This document shows positions 31,586 to 40,456 of a stretch of DNA of 64,000 nucleotides, piece by piece. The notes under the pieces were generated by a model, which was given only the letters and a program-made list of their open reading frames with translations, did no database searches and was not told the origin of the DNA. Numbering within the stretch: position 1 is the stretch's first letter; every line of letters begins with the position of its first letter. Source of the stretch: Bacteroidota bacterium (GTDB taxonomy: Bacteria; Bacteroidota; Bacteroidia; Chitinophagales; Chitinophagaceae); assembly GCA_023437225.1 (NCBI GenBank), contig JAEZGS010000001.1, positions 1-64,000 on the forward strand, in the 5' to 3' direction. The position numbers and the translations under genes were made by a program.

Positions 31586-34500
31586 ATATAACTATGGGTT
31601 CATTATTTCGTGCGAATAAGATCTGCTTTCCGGATGTCGTTTTTATTGTTGCCATGTCCCGAACCTCACCTTTCACATAGATTCCTGTACGCTTATTTGG
31701 AATGAATTCAAATTTACCCTTGCCATTTCCTTTGAGCAACGTTCCGTAGCTCGCATCAAATCTGCCGAGCTCAGGTTTCACACCAAAGAAGTTACCTCCG
31801 AGTAAGATATCGATGTTATTGTCGCCATCAAGATCTTCTGCAATGATGCCAAATACTTTTGACAACTGGGCTCTGAACGGAAGTGGCTTCAATTCAAATT
31901 CGCCTTTCCCGTTATTGAACGCAACACAGCTTCTTAATTCTCCGGCTTTCAGCACCTTTGCGCCCTTCACCTGGTCCTTATCAAATACATAGTTCATCTG
32001 CTTCCCCGCATAATCTGCGTACTTCAAAAATTTCTTCTTTAGCGATGGCAACTGCATCACCATGTCTGACCGCAAAGGAAGCGGATACGACACGCTATCA
32101 TTCTTATAATATGTGAGTATAGATTCCGATTGTCCATTATTATCGAAATCATTCACGTACAGCTGAACGGGACGATTATTATCGCCATATACCTTTCCAT
32201 TCATACCCTGGTTACCCAACACCAGGTCAACGTCACCGTCATTATCGATGTCAGCCAGCTTCATACAATTCCATAAGCCGAAGCTGGATTGATTAATTTC
32301 AGGCTCGCTAAATTTCTTGCCGTCATTAAAGTATACCGTAAGAGGCATCCATTCGCCGATGATTATCAGGTCTTGAGAACCGTTCTTGTCAAGGTCATGC
32401 CAGGCCGCATCCGTAATCATTCCGCTGCGTTCGAGCGCAGCACTGAAAGTTTTTGTGACGTCAGTGTAGCTAAGATCACCATTGTTTTGTAGAAGATAAG
32501 ACCGGGGTATATGACCATAAGCGCCAGCAACTACACGTCCACCAATGAAGATATCCCTATCGCCATCATTGTCCATGTCAGCGGTTCTGATACAGGACAC
32601 CTGCGTTGATAAGATTGGAAGCGCAACCGGGCTTTCAGAAAAATTCCCGTTGCCATCGTTAATATACAATCGCGGTTGAAGCAGAGCTGAGCCTTCTTTC
32701 TCTTCATTACCACCGTAACCTATAATGAGATCCAGATCTTTGTCGCCATCTGCATCAAAGAATTCCGCTGCCGTACCATCTGCAACATTTAATTCGTTAA
32801 ATACTGCATTGGATGAATTGTTGGAGATAACATATTTACCATTGCGTTGTTGAATGAGTAGCTTCGAGGAATCTGCTTTAGCCCCTGTGACGAATACATC
32901 ATCGAGACCATCGCCATTGACATCGCCAATTGCGCAGGCAGGCCCCTCACTTGAATACAACTGGGGAATGAGTCGCTCCTTATCAAAATCGATGTAATAA
33001 TTTTCCACGTGACCAACCTTTGTTGCGATCAATTTATTAGACACGTCAAGGAACATTGTTGGTACAACAGACTGTTCGAGTGTGTACGGCAATGCATCTT
33101 TTTCGTTAAGCGCGATCGTGGTGTTGATCTTAACATTATACACCACCTGTCGCTTAAACTGTGGCCATAATATTTCGATGGAATCCACTTTATCATTCTT
33201 ACCAAGCCCGAAGACCATGACTGGATCAACACTTGATTGAAATCCGCGCGACAACATCTGGTATTGCGATTGTTGACTGCCATTGGTGTGGACCTTGACC
33301 TCTGTGCCAATCCCGAAAGTATTACCGGCCGAACCGTTTAGCTTCACCCTGAGAAAATTGTTAGTATACTTTTCATTTGCTTTGTTTTGGTAAACAAAGC
33401 AGGGCATGTTCACATTATTCACAACAAGGTCGAGGTCTCCATCGTTATCAAGATCTCCATATGCGGAACCGTTGCTAAAGCCTGGCCTTGCTAGTCCAAG
33501 CTCATTAGCTTTATTCACAAACCGCAGATCGCCATTATTGACATAAGCATAATTCGATACGGGTGTAGAGGATACGGCATCCAAAAATTCTTTGTGATCG
33601 AACTTCCCTGTAGCGATTACTTTCTCGCGGTTCTGGTTATTGCCAAGGAAATCGATGAAGTCCTGATTGGTAATGTCTTTATAAATGCCATTACTTACAA
33701 AAAGATCTTTCCAGCCATCGTTCTGCAGATCGAAAAATAAACCTCCCCAACTCCAGTCGGTGGCCGCCACATTTGAATAGAAAGCTATCTCGGAAAATGT
33801 GCTATCGCCATTATTGAGATGTAAAGCATTTTGAATGTACTGGTAAAAGAAATCGCCTTTGAGCTTGGCATTGAAAACGTCATAATCATCAAACCTGGTG
33901 ACGGTTTTGAGTTTCTTATCGCTTTCCGGAAGCATCTCCGACGTAAAAATGTCGAAAAGCCCATCGTTGTTTATGTCTGCAATATCCGAGCCCATAGAAG
34001 AAAGACTTATATGGCCCATTTGGTCTTCTATTGCTTCGCGAAATTTCCCGTTACGCTGGTTGATGTATAGGTAATCTTTTTCGAAGAAGTCGTTGCTTAC
34101 ATAGATATCGGGCCACTTATCTCCATTCAGATCGGCGACGCTCACCCCGAGACCGAATCCTATCTCACTTCCATAAATGTTTGCCTCCACGCTTATGTCA
34201 ACAAACTTCCCATTATCATTACGAAAAAACTTATGACCGCCTTTTGGATCTCTTACGTTTCGAATATTCTTGTTATAACCGAAACTTGCAATAGGGCGAA
34301 AGCTGTTGTTCAATAAATAACAATCAAGATCGCCATCAAGATCATAGTCGAAAAAGGCGGCATGTGTAGCAAGTCCACTGTCAGCAAGACCATAAGCAGC
34401 TCCTTCCTCCTGAAATTGGAGATTGCCTTTATTGATGAACAGTTCATTTACTTTGTTGTCCCCTTCTATGTTTCCCGAATTGCAAACGTATATATCGAGC

Positions 34501-34883
34501 AACCCATCTGCGTTGATATCTACCATTGCAACACCCGTGCTCCAGGCCTGCGTTCCGGCTACGCCGGCTGACTTTGTGATGTCTTCAAATTTCCAATTGC
34601 CTTTATTCAGAAATAATTTGTTCTCACCAAGATTTGAGGAGAAGTAAATGTCAGCAAGACCATCATTGTTTATATCGCCGATCGCAACTCCACCCCCGTT
34701 ATAATAATTCCGATAATTAAAAACGTTGAAGCGGGCATCTTCCGAAAGATCGTTGCTGAAATGAATGCCTGTCTGTTCCGGATCCATTTCCACGAATAAA
34801 GGATCTGGGGGCGTATGGTATTTATCGGAATTACACGATAAACAGGCTAAGGTCACGGTAATAATTGTCAGCAGCCTATTCAT
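31566..34883 (-). CDS. FG-GAP/VCBS repeat lipoprotein with ASPIC/UnbV domain (first copy)
   Basis: The 1105-residue protein has a lipoprotein signal, with Cys14 or Cys17 of ACLSC as the anchor. It is collinear with the other FG-GAP protein of this locus: NYYNGGGVAIGDINNDGLAD near the N-terminus, repeated DxDxDGDxD loops, an ASPIC/UnbV-like region near 540-600 (GIGTEVKVHTNGSQQSQYQM then FGLGKNDKVDSIEILWPQ), and a second propeller to the end. The two are clearly paralogues that have diverged. It follows SusD with a 14-bp hairpin in between. A surface lipoprotein working with the SusCD transporter is the likely role. Confidence 0.9.
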   Translation of the reverse strand: MNRLLTIITVTLACLSCNSDKYHTPPDPLFVEMDPEQTGIHFSNDLSEDARFNVFNYRNYYNGGGVAIGDINNDGLADIYFSSNLGENKLFLNKGNWKFEDITKSAGVAGTQAWSTGVAMVDINADGLLDIYVCNSGNIEGDNKVNELFINKGNLQFQEEGAAYGLADSGLATHAAFFDYDLDGDLDCYLLNNSFRPIASFGYNKNIRNVRDPKGGHKFFRNDNGKFVDISVEANIYGSEIGFGLGVSVADLNGDKWPDIYVSNDFFEKDYLYINQRNGKFREAIEDQMGHISLSSMGSDIADINNDGLFDIFTSEMLPESDKKLKTVTRFDDYDVFNAKLKGDFFYQYIQNALHLNNGDSTFSEIAFYSNVAATDWSWGGLFFDLQNDGWKDLFVSNGIYKDITNQDFIDFLGNNQNREKVIATGKFDHKEFLDAVSSTPVSNYAYVNNGDLRFVNKANELGLARPGFSNGSAYGDLDNDGDLDLVVNNVNMPCFVYQNKANEKYTNNFLRVKLNGSAGNTFGIGTEVKVHTNGSQQSQYQMLSRGFQSSVDPVMVFGLGKNDKVDSIEILWPQFKRQVVYNVKINTTIALNEKDALPYTLEQSVVPTMFLDVSNKLIATKVGHVENYYIDFDKERLIPQLYSSEGPACAIGDVNGDGLDDVFVTGAKADSSKLLIQQRNGKYVISNNSSNAVFNELNVADGTAAEFFDADGDKDLDLIIGYGGNEEKEGSALLQPRLYINDGNGNFSESPVALPILSTQVSCIRTADMDNDGDRDIFIGGRVVAGAYGHIPRSYLLQNNGDLSYTDVTKTFSAALERSGMITDAAWHDLDKNGSQDLIIIGEWMPLTVYFNDGKKFSEPEINQSSFGLWNCMKLADIDNDGDVDLVLGNQGMNGKVYGDNNRPVQLYVNDFDNNGQSESILTYYKNDSVSYPLPLRSDMVMQLPSLKKKFLKYADYAGKQMNYVFDKDQVKGAKVLKAGELRSCVAFNNGKGEFELKPLPFRAQLSKVFGIIAEDLDGDNNIDILLGGNFFGVKPELGRFDASYGTLLKGNGKGKFEFIPNKRTGIYVKGEVRDMATIKTTSGKQILFARNNEPIVIYERTQH

Positions 34884-34921
34884 GGTTGAGATGATCGGTC
34901 ATGTTTTCGGGTGTATGAAAA

Positions 34922-34954
34922 TATAAAGCAAGTAGGGTTACTACTTGCTTTATA
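34922..34954 (-). promoter_or_regulatory. Perfect 14-bp intercistronic hairpin after susD
   Basis: TATAAAGCAAGTAG and CTACTTGCTTTATA form a perfect hairpin with loop GGTTA, 21 bases after the SusD stop codon. On the minus strand it is followed by TATTTTC. It may be a leaky terminator or a 3'-end stabiliser that keeps SusC/SusD mRNA more abundant than the downstream genes. Confidence 0.6.
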
Positions 34955-34975
34955 AATATAGCGATTCAAAGATTA

Positions 34976-36499
34976 TCAGTAACCTTCGTTCTGCGTAAGG
35001 TTTGAGTTACGATCCATTTGAGCTTTTGGAATCGGGAACAGCGTACGCCATTGTGGCGACTGCGCTTTGGCGGGATCGCGGGGCGCAGTGTATTTACCAA
35101 AACGGATCAGATCATTTCTTCTCCATCCTTCCCAGGCCATTTCTCTTGCTCTCTCAGCAAGCAATTCGTCAAGCGTGATGGAAGTAAAGTTAGGCTGACC
35201 AGCTCTTTCTCTTAAAGTGATCGCGATAGGCATATTGAGCGTTTGCACTGCAGCAGCAGCGCTTCCATTTCTTAATTGCGCCTCAGCTTTCATCAACAGG
35301 ATGTCTGCAAGCCGAAAAACAGCATAGTCATTACTCATGTCGCCCCCTGTATTTGGTGTCGGCTCGTACTTGATGGATCGGACACCGGCCATCCGGAATT
35401 CCGGCGCATTGCTGGAGATTGCAGGGACTACAGGATTAAAGACGAGGGGTAGATCAACCTGCTTATCTTTCAATGGCTCACCGGATTTGCTGTATTGTTG
35501 TCCAACAAGGAACATTTTCCGGCGATTGTCGTTGGCTGCAAACTGGTTATAAAAATCCGCCGTCGTACAGAAGCCGTTCCATGGTGTGTTTCCTAGTCCG
35601 AATGTTTCATTGTTCTGGTAGTGAAGGGTTCTCATTTGGAAATTTAACCCAGTCAGTCCTTTGTTTGCATCAAAGGGAACCACAAAGATGTTTTCTTTCG
35701 ATCCCTCATTAGCGATCTTAAAGTTGTCCAGGAAATTTCCTTCGAGTGAATACTTACCTGAATTGATCACCTGGTTGCAGGCATCGATACATTCCTGCCA
35801 GCGTGGAGTGCCGGTATATACTTCAGAATTGAGGTAAAGCTTTGCCAATAAAGAATAAGCGAACCACTTATTCATTCTTCCATATGTAGTACCATCAACG
35901 GCATCTGTCAGTAATTCAACATTGTCTTTCAATTCCTTTTCGACAAATGCGAAAACCTCAGCGCGCGGCCTATTCACTACCGTGGAAAGATCCGCTTCGT
36001 AATCTTCAACTATGGGCACTTTACCAAAGAGGTCAAGTGCAAGAAAGTAATAGAAGGCGCGGATGGTCTTGAGCTCCGCATTGATCTTTTCGATGTCACC
36101 TGGAACCGGGTTCAACTGGTTCACGGTTGTCATGATCAGGTTCACGCGAGCAACACCACCGTATATGTATCCCCAGGCGCCATTGATCATTCCATGATTG
36201 ATGGTCCATGTATGGAGCCACAACTGTTGCCAGTCGCCGTTGTCAAACCAGTCGCTACCTCTTGTAGGTACAATGATCTCATCGGATGTAACTTCCTGCA
36301 GCGCGAAGATGTCACCGCTTGGAAATCCACGTAACTCGGCATATGCGGGCGCGATACCGGCTGCTATCTGTTCAGGAGTTTTCCAGAAATCGACTGTCTG
36401 GTCATAAATATTCGGGTCTAGTTTTGTACAAGCGACCCCACCTATCATCATCGTGCCAGCCAGCAGTATTCTAATAATATTTCGTTTCATAATTGGCAT
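34976..36499 (-). CDS. SusD-family outer-membrane lipoprotein
   Basis: The 507-residue protein has a lipoprotein signal (GGVAC, Cys24), the helical TPR-like core of SusD with FYYFLALDLFGKVPIVEDYE, and the conserved C-terminal segment FRLADILLMKAEAQLRNG, RAREMAWEGWRRNDLIRFGKY and the end NLTQNEGY. SusD proteins sit as a lid over the SusC barrel and bind the incoming ligand. Start may be ATG 36499 or 36490. It lies 24 bases after susC. The ligand cannot be read from the sequence; no glycoside hydrolase is in this locus. Confidence 0.95.
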   Translation of the reverse strand: MPIMKRNIIRILLAGTMMIGGVACTKLDPNIYDQTVDFWKTPEQIAAGIAPAYAELRGFPSGDIFALQEVTSDEIIVPTRGSDWFDNGDWQQLWLHTWTINHGMINGAWGYIYGGVARVNLIMTTVNQLNPVPGDIEKINAELKTIRAFYYFLALDLFGKVPIVEDYEADLSTVVNRPRAEVFAFVEKELKDNVELLTDAVDGTTYGRMNKWFAYSLLAKLYLNSEVYTGTPRWQECIDACNQVINSGKYSLEGNFLDNFKIANEGSKENIFVVPFDANKGLTGLNFQMRTLHYQNNETFGLGNTPWNGFCTTADFYNQFAANDNRRKMFLVGQQYSKSGEPLKDKQVDLPLVFNPVVPAISSNAPEFRMAGVRSIKYEPTPNTGGDMSNDYAVFRLADILLMKAEAQLRNGSAAAAVQTLNMPIAITLRERAGQPNFTSITLDELLAERAREMAWEGWRRNDLIRFGKYTAPRDPAKAQSPQWRTLFPIPKAQMDRNSNLTQNEGY

Positions 36500-36523
36500 T
36501 TAGCTAATTAATAGTTGGGTTAA

Positions 36524-39478
36524 TTAAAAATTCACGTTTACACCGACGGTGAACGACCTGGTTTTTGGATAGAAGTTGCGATCGATGTAGCGGCGATCTC
36601 CTTCAATTTTTATTTCAGGATCTATACCATCATACGGTGTAATCACCAGCAGGTTGTTTGCAGCAACGTAGAATCTTAAGTATTCCACCTGTTTGATCTT
36701 GCCTGCTTTCACATTATAGCCGAGTGTAATGTTCTCCAATCTCGCATACGATGCATCGCGCAGCCAGTAAGTAGAGGGCTGTGGCTGCTCACTTATACCG
36801 TTGGTCAACGCACCTTTTGTTACATTATTACCCGGGAGACGTGTCGTTGTTTCAAGATTCAGCAAGGTGTTTGCAAAGATCTTCTGACCCTGAACACCGC
36901 GGAAGAAAATGCTCAGATCAAAATCTCCGTAGGTAAAGTCGTTTGTAAAGCCCCAGCTGAATTTAGCCTGTGGATCGATGAATACGCGATCTTCATCAAC
37001 AGGTGCCGTTGTTGTTCCAACCAACTTGCCGCTTGCGTCGTAATCGTTGAACAACTGCTTACCACTGTTATCCAGTCCAGCAAATTCATGCAGCCAGAAT
37101 ACACCAGCAGGCTGACCTACCGTCAACTCCGTAATATACGCGTTACTCAAACCGCGACCGTCTGCATATCCATAGTGACGTGCATTGATTTGCAGATCTG
37201 CGCCTTTGAAGTTTCCGGACAGGTTGGTGACCTTGTTTTTGAGGAAGCCTACGTTTACGCGGCTGCTCCAGGTGAACGATTTGTTGTTTACGATTCTTCC
37301 ATCGAGTGTTACTTCAACTCCTTTATTTGTTGCATTTGCAGCATTGGCTAACACGTTGGGATACAAGAATGGAGGCATGGGCAGGTCGTAACGGAACAAC
37401 AGGTCTTCGGTTTTATCACTGAAAACATCGATGGTACCGTTAAGTCTGTTGAAAAGGGTGAAGTCCAGGCCAATGTTGAGCGATTTACGCACCTCCCATT
37501 TAAGATCGGGATTATCCAACTGGCTGGGGCTGTAGCTCTGGTAATACTGCCCGTTATAGTAATAAAGGCCGGACGCACCATAGAGGAACTGAATCGGGTA
37601 AGGAGGAAGATTTTCCTGGTTGCCCGTTGTTCCGTAGTTAACACGAAGTTTCAGAAGGTTTACATCGCCTACGCTTTCAAAAAAGCGCTCATTGCTGATC
37701 GTCCAGGCAAGGCCAACCGACGGGAAGTTACCCCAGCGATTGTTTGATCCGAACTTGGAAGAACCGTCGCGACGGAAATTCACAGTTGCCGAGAACCTGT
37801 CGTCGAAGCTGTACACCAAGCGGCCGAGAAAGGAAATAATCTTCACCTCATTTTTATAGGAACCGACGTTTCTTCCTTCCAGGTCATTACCCAGTCCGAG
37901 GTTGTTATCCTGCAGATCGGGCACAGTGAAATCCCGTGCACCTGCATTAAAGCCATCGTTAGTAAACCGGTTCCATTCGTACACACCGGTAACATCGATC
38001 GCATGGTTTCCAAACTCCTTACGGTAGTTGGCATGCAGATCGAAATTGATCACTTCTTTGTTATTGTTGTAAATAGATGCAACGTTCTTATTGTTTTTTT
38101 CAGGGATACGTGGTTCAAAATAATTGCCCACGTCGTTTGCCCTCGAGATGGCACCAAATGATCCGATCTTTAGTCCTTTCACGATTTCATAGTCCACCCT
38201 CGCATTACCCTGGTAAAAATTATCGCGTCTTTTATTCTTGATCTCATTTAGTCGGAATAGGGGATTTTCAAGATCCTGGTCAATTACCTGGTAATACGAT
38301 CCATCATCATTATAAATTGGCCAAACCGGCAGGTAGTTATAAGCAAGGTTGAATATGTTACTTCCGCCAAACCGGGAATCCTGCTGATCGGGCATGAGGT
38401 CACGGTTGATCTGCGATGCATTCAATCCAAACTGGAGCTGCAACTTGTCGTTCAAAGCACGTTGTTGAGCGGTGAAACGAGCGGAAATCAATTTGCGACC
38501 GCTATTAACAACTACGCCTTCATTCTTTTGATAGTTAACTGAAGCACGGTAATTAAAACTTCCAGCGCCACCGCTCATACCGATGGTATGGCTATGGGTA
38601 AGTGCATTACGAGTGATAACATCCTGCCAATCTGTATTTGCGCCCTTATCGATCGAACTGGAACCAACTTCATCGCGCCATTGCTGGGCTGACAACATAT
38701 CCAGCTTTCCGGAAACACTTTCCATGGACACGTATCCCGAGTAATCAACAGTAGTTCTGCCCGCACGTCCTTTTTTAGTGGTGATGATGATTACACCATT
38801 CGCGCCGCGTGATCCATAGATCGCCGCAGAGGATGCATCCCGAAGGATATCGTAAGATTCGATATCATTAGGGGCGATCGAGTTGATACCGCGGTTGAAG
38901 TCGTCGATGGCAACACCGTCGATTACCAGCAGGGGCGGTTGACCTTCAAGTGAGGTTGATCCGCGAAGGCGAACGGTGATGTTCGAGTTTGGATCGCTAC
39001 CGGGCTGCACGATCACCAGACCGGCAACTTTTCCCTGAACCTGTTGAAGAGGGTTGGCAATGTTTCCTGTATTGAATTCGCGGGCTGAAACCTTTGTTAC
39101 AGCACCAGTAATATCCCGCTTACGAGCGGTACCGTAACCTACAACAACAACCTCGTTAAGGTTGGTGTTAGAAGATGCAGACATGGTAACACTCACATTG
39201 TCTGAGGACGTGATCGATACTTCCTGGGTAGCAAAGCCAACCGCAGAGATCACCAGCGCCGTAGCCGAGCTGGGAACACTGATGCTGAAATTGCCTGATT
39301 CATCTGAAGTAGTTCCTGTGGAAGTGCCTTTAACCACCACTGAAGCCTGGGGAATGCCGGAGCCGTCCCTGGTGTCGGTGACCCGACCTGTAATGGTTCG
39401 CGATTGGGCGTAGCTGACCTGCAGTAAGAGTAAGAAAATGGCAGGCAGCATCATGAAGCGCAGTAGTTTGATGCTCAT
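36524..39478 (-). CDS. SusC-family TonB-linked outer-membrane transporter
   Basis: The 984-residue protein has a signal peptide ending at SYAQ (residue 25), a carboxypeptidase-regulatory-like domain (about 27-105), the SusC signature NEVVVVGYGTARKRDITGAV (108-127), the plug with ILRDASSAAIYGSRGANGVI, and a 22-strand barrel ending in FTVGVNVNF. It imports ligands captured by SusD, powered by TonB-ExbBD. The promoter region contains inverted repeats (see 39533-39552). It leads the operon susC, susD, FG-GAP, SRPBCC, FG-GAP. Confidence 0.97.
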   Translation of the reverse strand: MSIKLLRFMMLPAIFLLLLQVSYAQSRTITGRVTDTRDGSGIPQASVVVKGTSTGTTSDESGNFSISVPSSATALVISAVGFATQEVSITSSDNVSVTMSASSNTNLNEVVVVGYGTARKRDITGAVTKVSAREFNTGNIANPLQQVQGKVAGLVIVQPGSDPNSNITVRLRGSTSLEGQPPLLVIDGVAIDDFNRGINSIAPNDIESYDILRDASSAAIYGSRGANGVIIITTKKGRAGRTTVDYSGYVSMESVSGKLDMLSAQQWRDEVGSSSIDKGANTDWQDVITRNALTHSHTIGMSGGAGSFNYRASVNYQKNEGVVVNSGRKLISARFTAQQRALNDKLQLQFGLNASQINRDLMPDQQDSRFGGSNIFNLAYNYLPVWPIYNDDGSYYQVIDQDLENPLFRLNEIKNKRRDNFYQGNARVDYEIVKGLKIGSFGAISRANDVGNYFEPRIPEKNNKNVASIYNNNKEVINFDLHANYRKEFGNHAIDVTGVYEWNRFTNDGFNAGARDFTVPDLQDNNLGLGNDLEGRNVGSYKNEVKIISFLGRLVYSFDDRFSATVNFRRDGSSKFGSNNRWGNFPSVGLAWTISNERFFESVGDVNLLKLRVNYGTTGNQENLPPYPIQFLYGASGLYYYNGQYYQSYSPSQLDNPDLKWEVRKSLNIGLDFTLFNRLNGTIDVFSDKTEDLLFRYDLPMPPFLYPNVLANAANATNKGVEVTLDGRIVNNKSFTWSSRVNVGFLKNKVTNLSGNFKGADLQINARHYGYADGRGLSNAYITELTVGQPAGVFWLHEFAGLDNSGKQLFNDYDASGKLVGTTTAPVDEDRVFIDPQAKFSWGFTNDFTYGDFDLSIFFRGVQGQKIFANTLLNLETTTRLPGNNVTKGALTNGISEQPQPSTYWLRDASYARLENITLGYNVKAGKIKQVEYLRFYVAANNLLVITPYDGIDPEIKIEGDRRYIDRNFYPKTRSFTVGVNVNF

Positions 39479-39532
39479 AATGCAATCGTTGTTGGTTAGA
39501 ATTACAAATACTGGCCCTATTGGGGCGTGTTG

Positions 39533-39552
39533 TTCTTACACAATTATAAGAA
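39533..39552. promoter_or_regulatory. Inverted repeat upstream of the first susC
   Basis: TTCTTA-N8-TAAGAA lies 55-74 bases before the susC ATG, about where a -33 region would fall relative to the TATTTG element near 39505-39512. An 8-base element GTTCTTAC at its left end recurs inverted as GTAAGAAC at 39593-39600. Possibly an operator; the regulator is unknown. Confidence 0.35.
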
Positions 39553-39646
39553 ATTACTCTTAGATGCAACAACAATATTTTCTACATAAGCGGTAAGAAC
39601 GCGATAAATTCAGACATCTGCCACGCCTGATTAGCTGCGTCGATCG

Positions 39647-39712
39647 GTAATCGGTGGTCGGTAGTCGGTAATCGGGTGCTTTCCGCTTTCCGCTTTCCGC
39701 TTCCCGCTTTCT
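39647..39712. repeat. GTAATCG and GCTTTCC heptamer arrays
   Basis: Four 7-nt units of GTAATCG type (39647-39674) are followed by five of GCTTTCC type (39678-39712). The array ends two bases before the stop codon of the NUDIX regulator (39715-39717). Both unit types occur elsewhere in the window. Confidence 0.92.
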
Positions 39713-39714
39713 GT

Positions 39715-40428
39715 TTAAAGGGCTGCTTCCAGTTCCGTTGCCGATACTGCGGCTCCTTTTTTGAACCGATATAATTTTCCGGGGCGATGGGGAACATCGG
39801 TTTCCCACTCGTCGGCATCTTCAAGCCAATCCATCAGAAAGAATTTCTTGCGGAAATTTCTCCTGTCGAGTTTTGTGTCCAGGATCGCTTCATACAGCGC
39901 CTGCAGTTCCCTGAGCGAGAACTTTTCGGGAAGGAGATTAAATACAATGGGGTAGCGCATCACCTGTTGTTGAAGTTGGCGCAGGCAGGTCTGCAGGATC
40001 TCAAAGTGGTCAAACGCCAGTTCTGTGATATCGCGAACAGGATGCCAGTGCAATTCGTTATGTGCAAGCTTCAACTGGTGGTCCTTTACATTAACGAGCG
40101 AGTAATATGCCGATGTGATTACCCTACCCGCCGGATGTCGGTTTACATCTGAAAACGTATAAACCTGTTCAAGATAAACATTGGACAGGCCGGTACGATC
40201 CTGCAATACGCGGTAAGCTGCACTTTCAAGATCCTCTTCAGGGTGTACTAGATCTCCAAGTAAAGACCACTTCCCTTCAAACTGCTCCAGGTCGGATTTT
40301 ATCAAAAGTACCTTCAGTTCATTCTGGTCAAAACCAAATATGACACAGTCAACGGAGACCGCCATCTTAAAATAATCGCGATTCTCGGAAATTAATTGAT
40401 GAACTGTTTTATTCGTAGCGTTTCCCAT
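39715..40428 (-). CDS. NUDIX-fold transcriptional regulator (NrtR/AraR-like)
   Basis: The 237-residue protein has an N-terminal NUDIX fold (VDCVIFGFDQNELKVLLIKS) and a C-terminal winged-helix segment (FSLRELQALYEAILDTKLDR then NFRKKFF), the layout of NrtR-type regulators. In Bacteroidota such proteins control sugar catabolism. The NUDIX box is degenerate: GDLVHPEEDLESAAYRVL lacks the REUxEE glutamates needed for catalysis, so it should sense a ligand, not hydrolyse one. It is next to the amylase gene of the starch locus, 29 bases from its stop and on the same strand, and is a candidate regulator of that locus (inference). Confidence 0.88.
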   Translation of the reverse strand: MGNATNKTVHQLISENRDYFKMAVSVDCVIFGFDQNELKVLLIKSDLEQFEGKWSLLGDLVHPEEDLESAAYRVLQDRTGLSNVYLEQVYTFSDVNRHPAGRVITSAYYSLVNVKDHQLKLAHNELHWHPVRDITELAFDHFEILQTCLRQLQQQVMRYPIVFNLLPEKFSLRELQALYEAILDTKLDRRNFRKKFFLMDWLEDADEWETDVPHRPGKLYRFKKGAAVSATELEAAL

Positions 40429-40456
40429 ACAATCGTTAGTTAAGATAGGGATGAAA

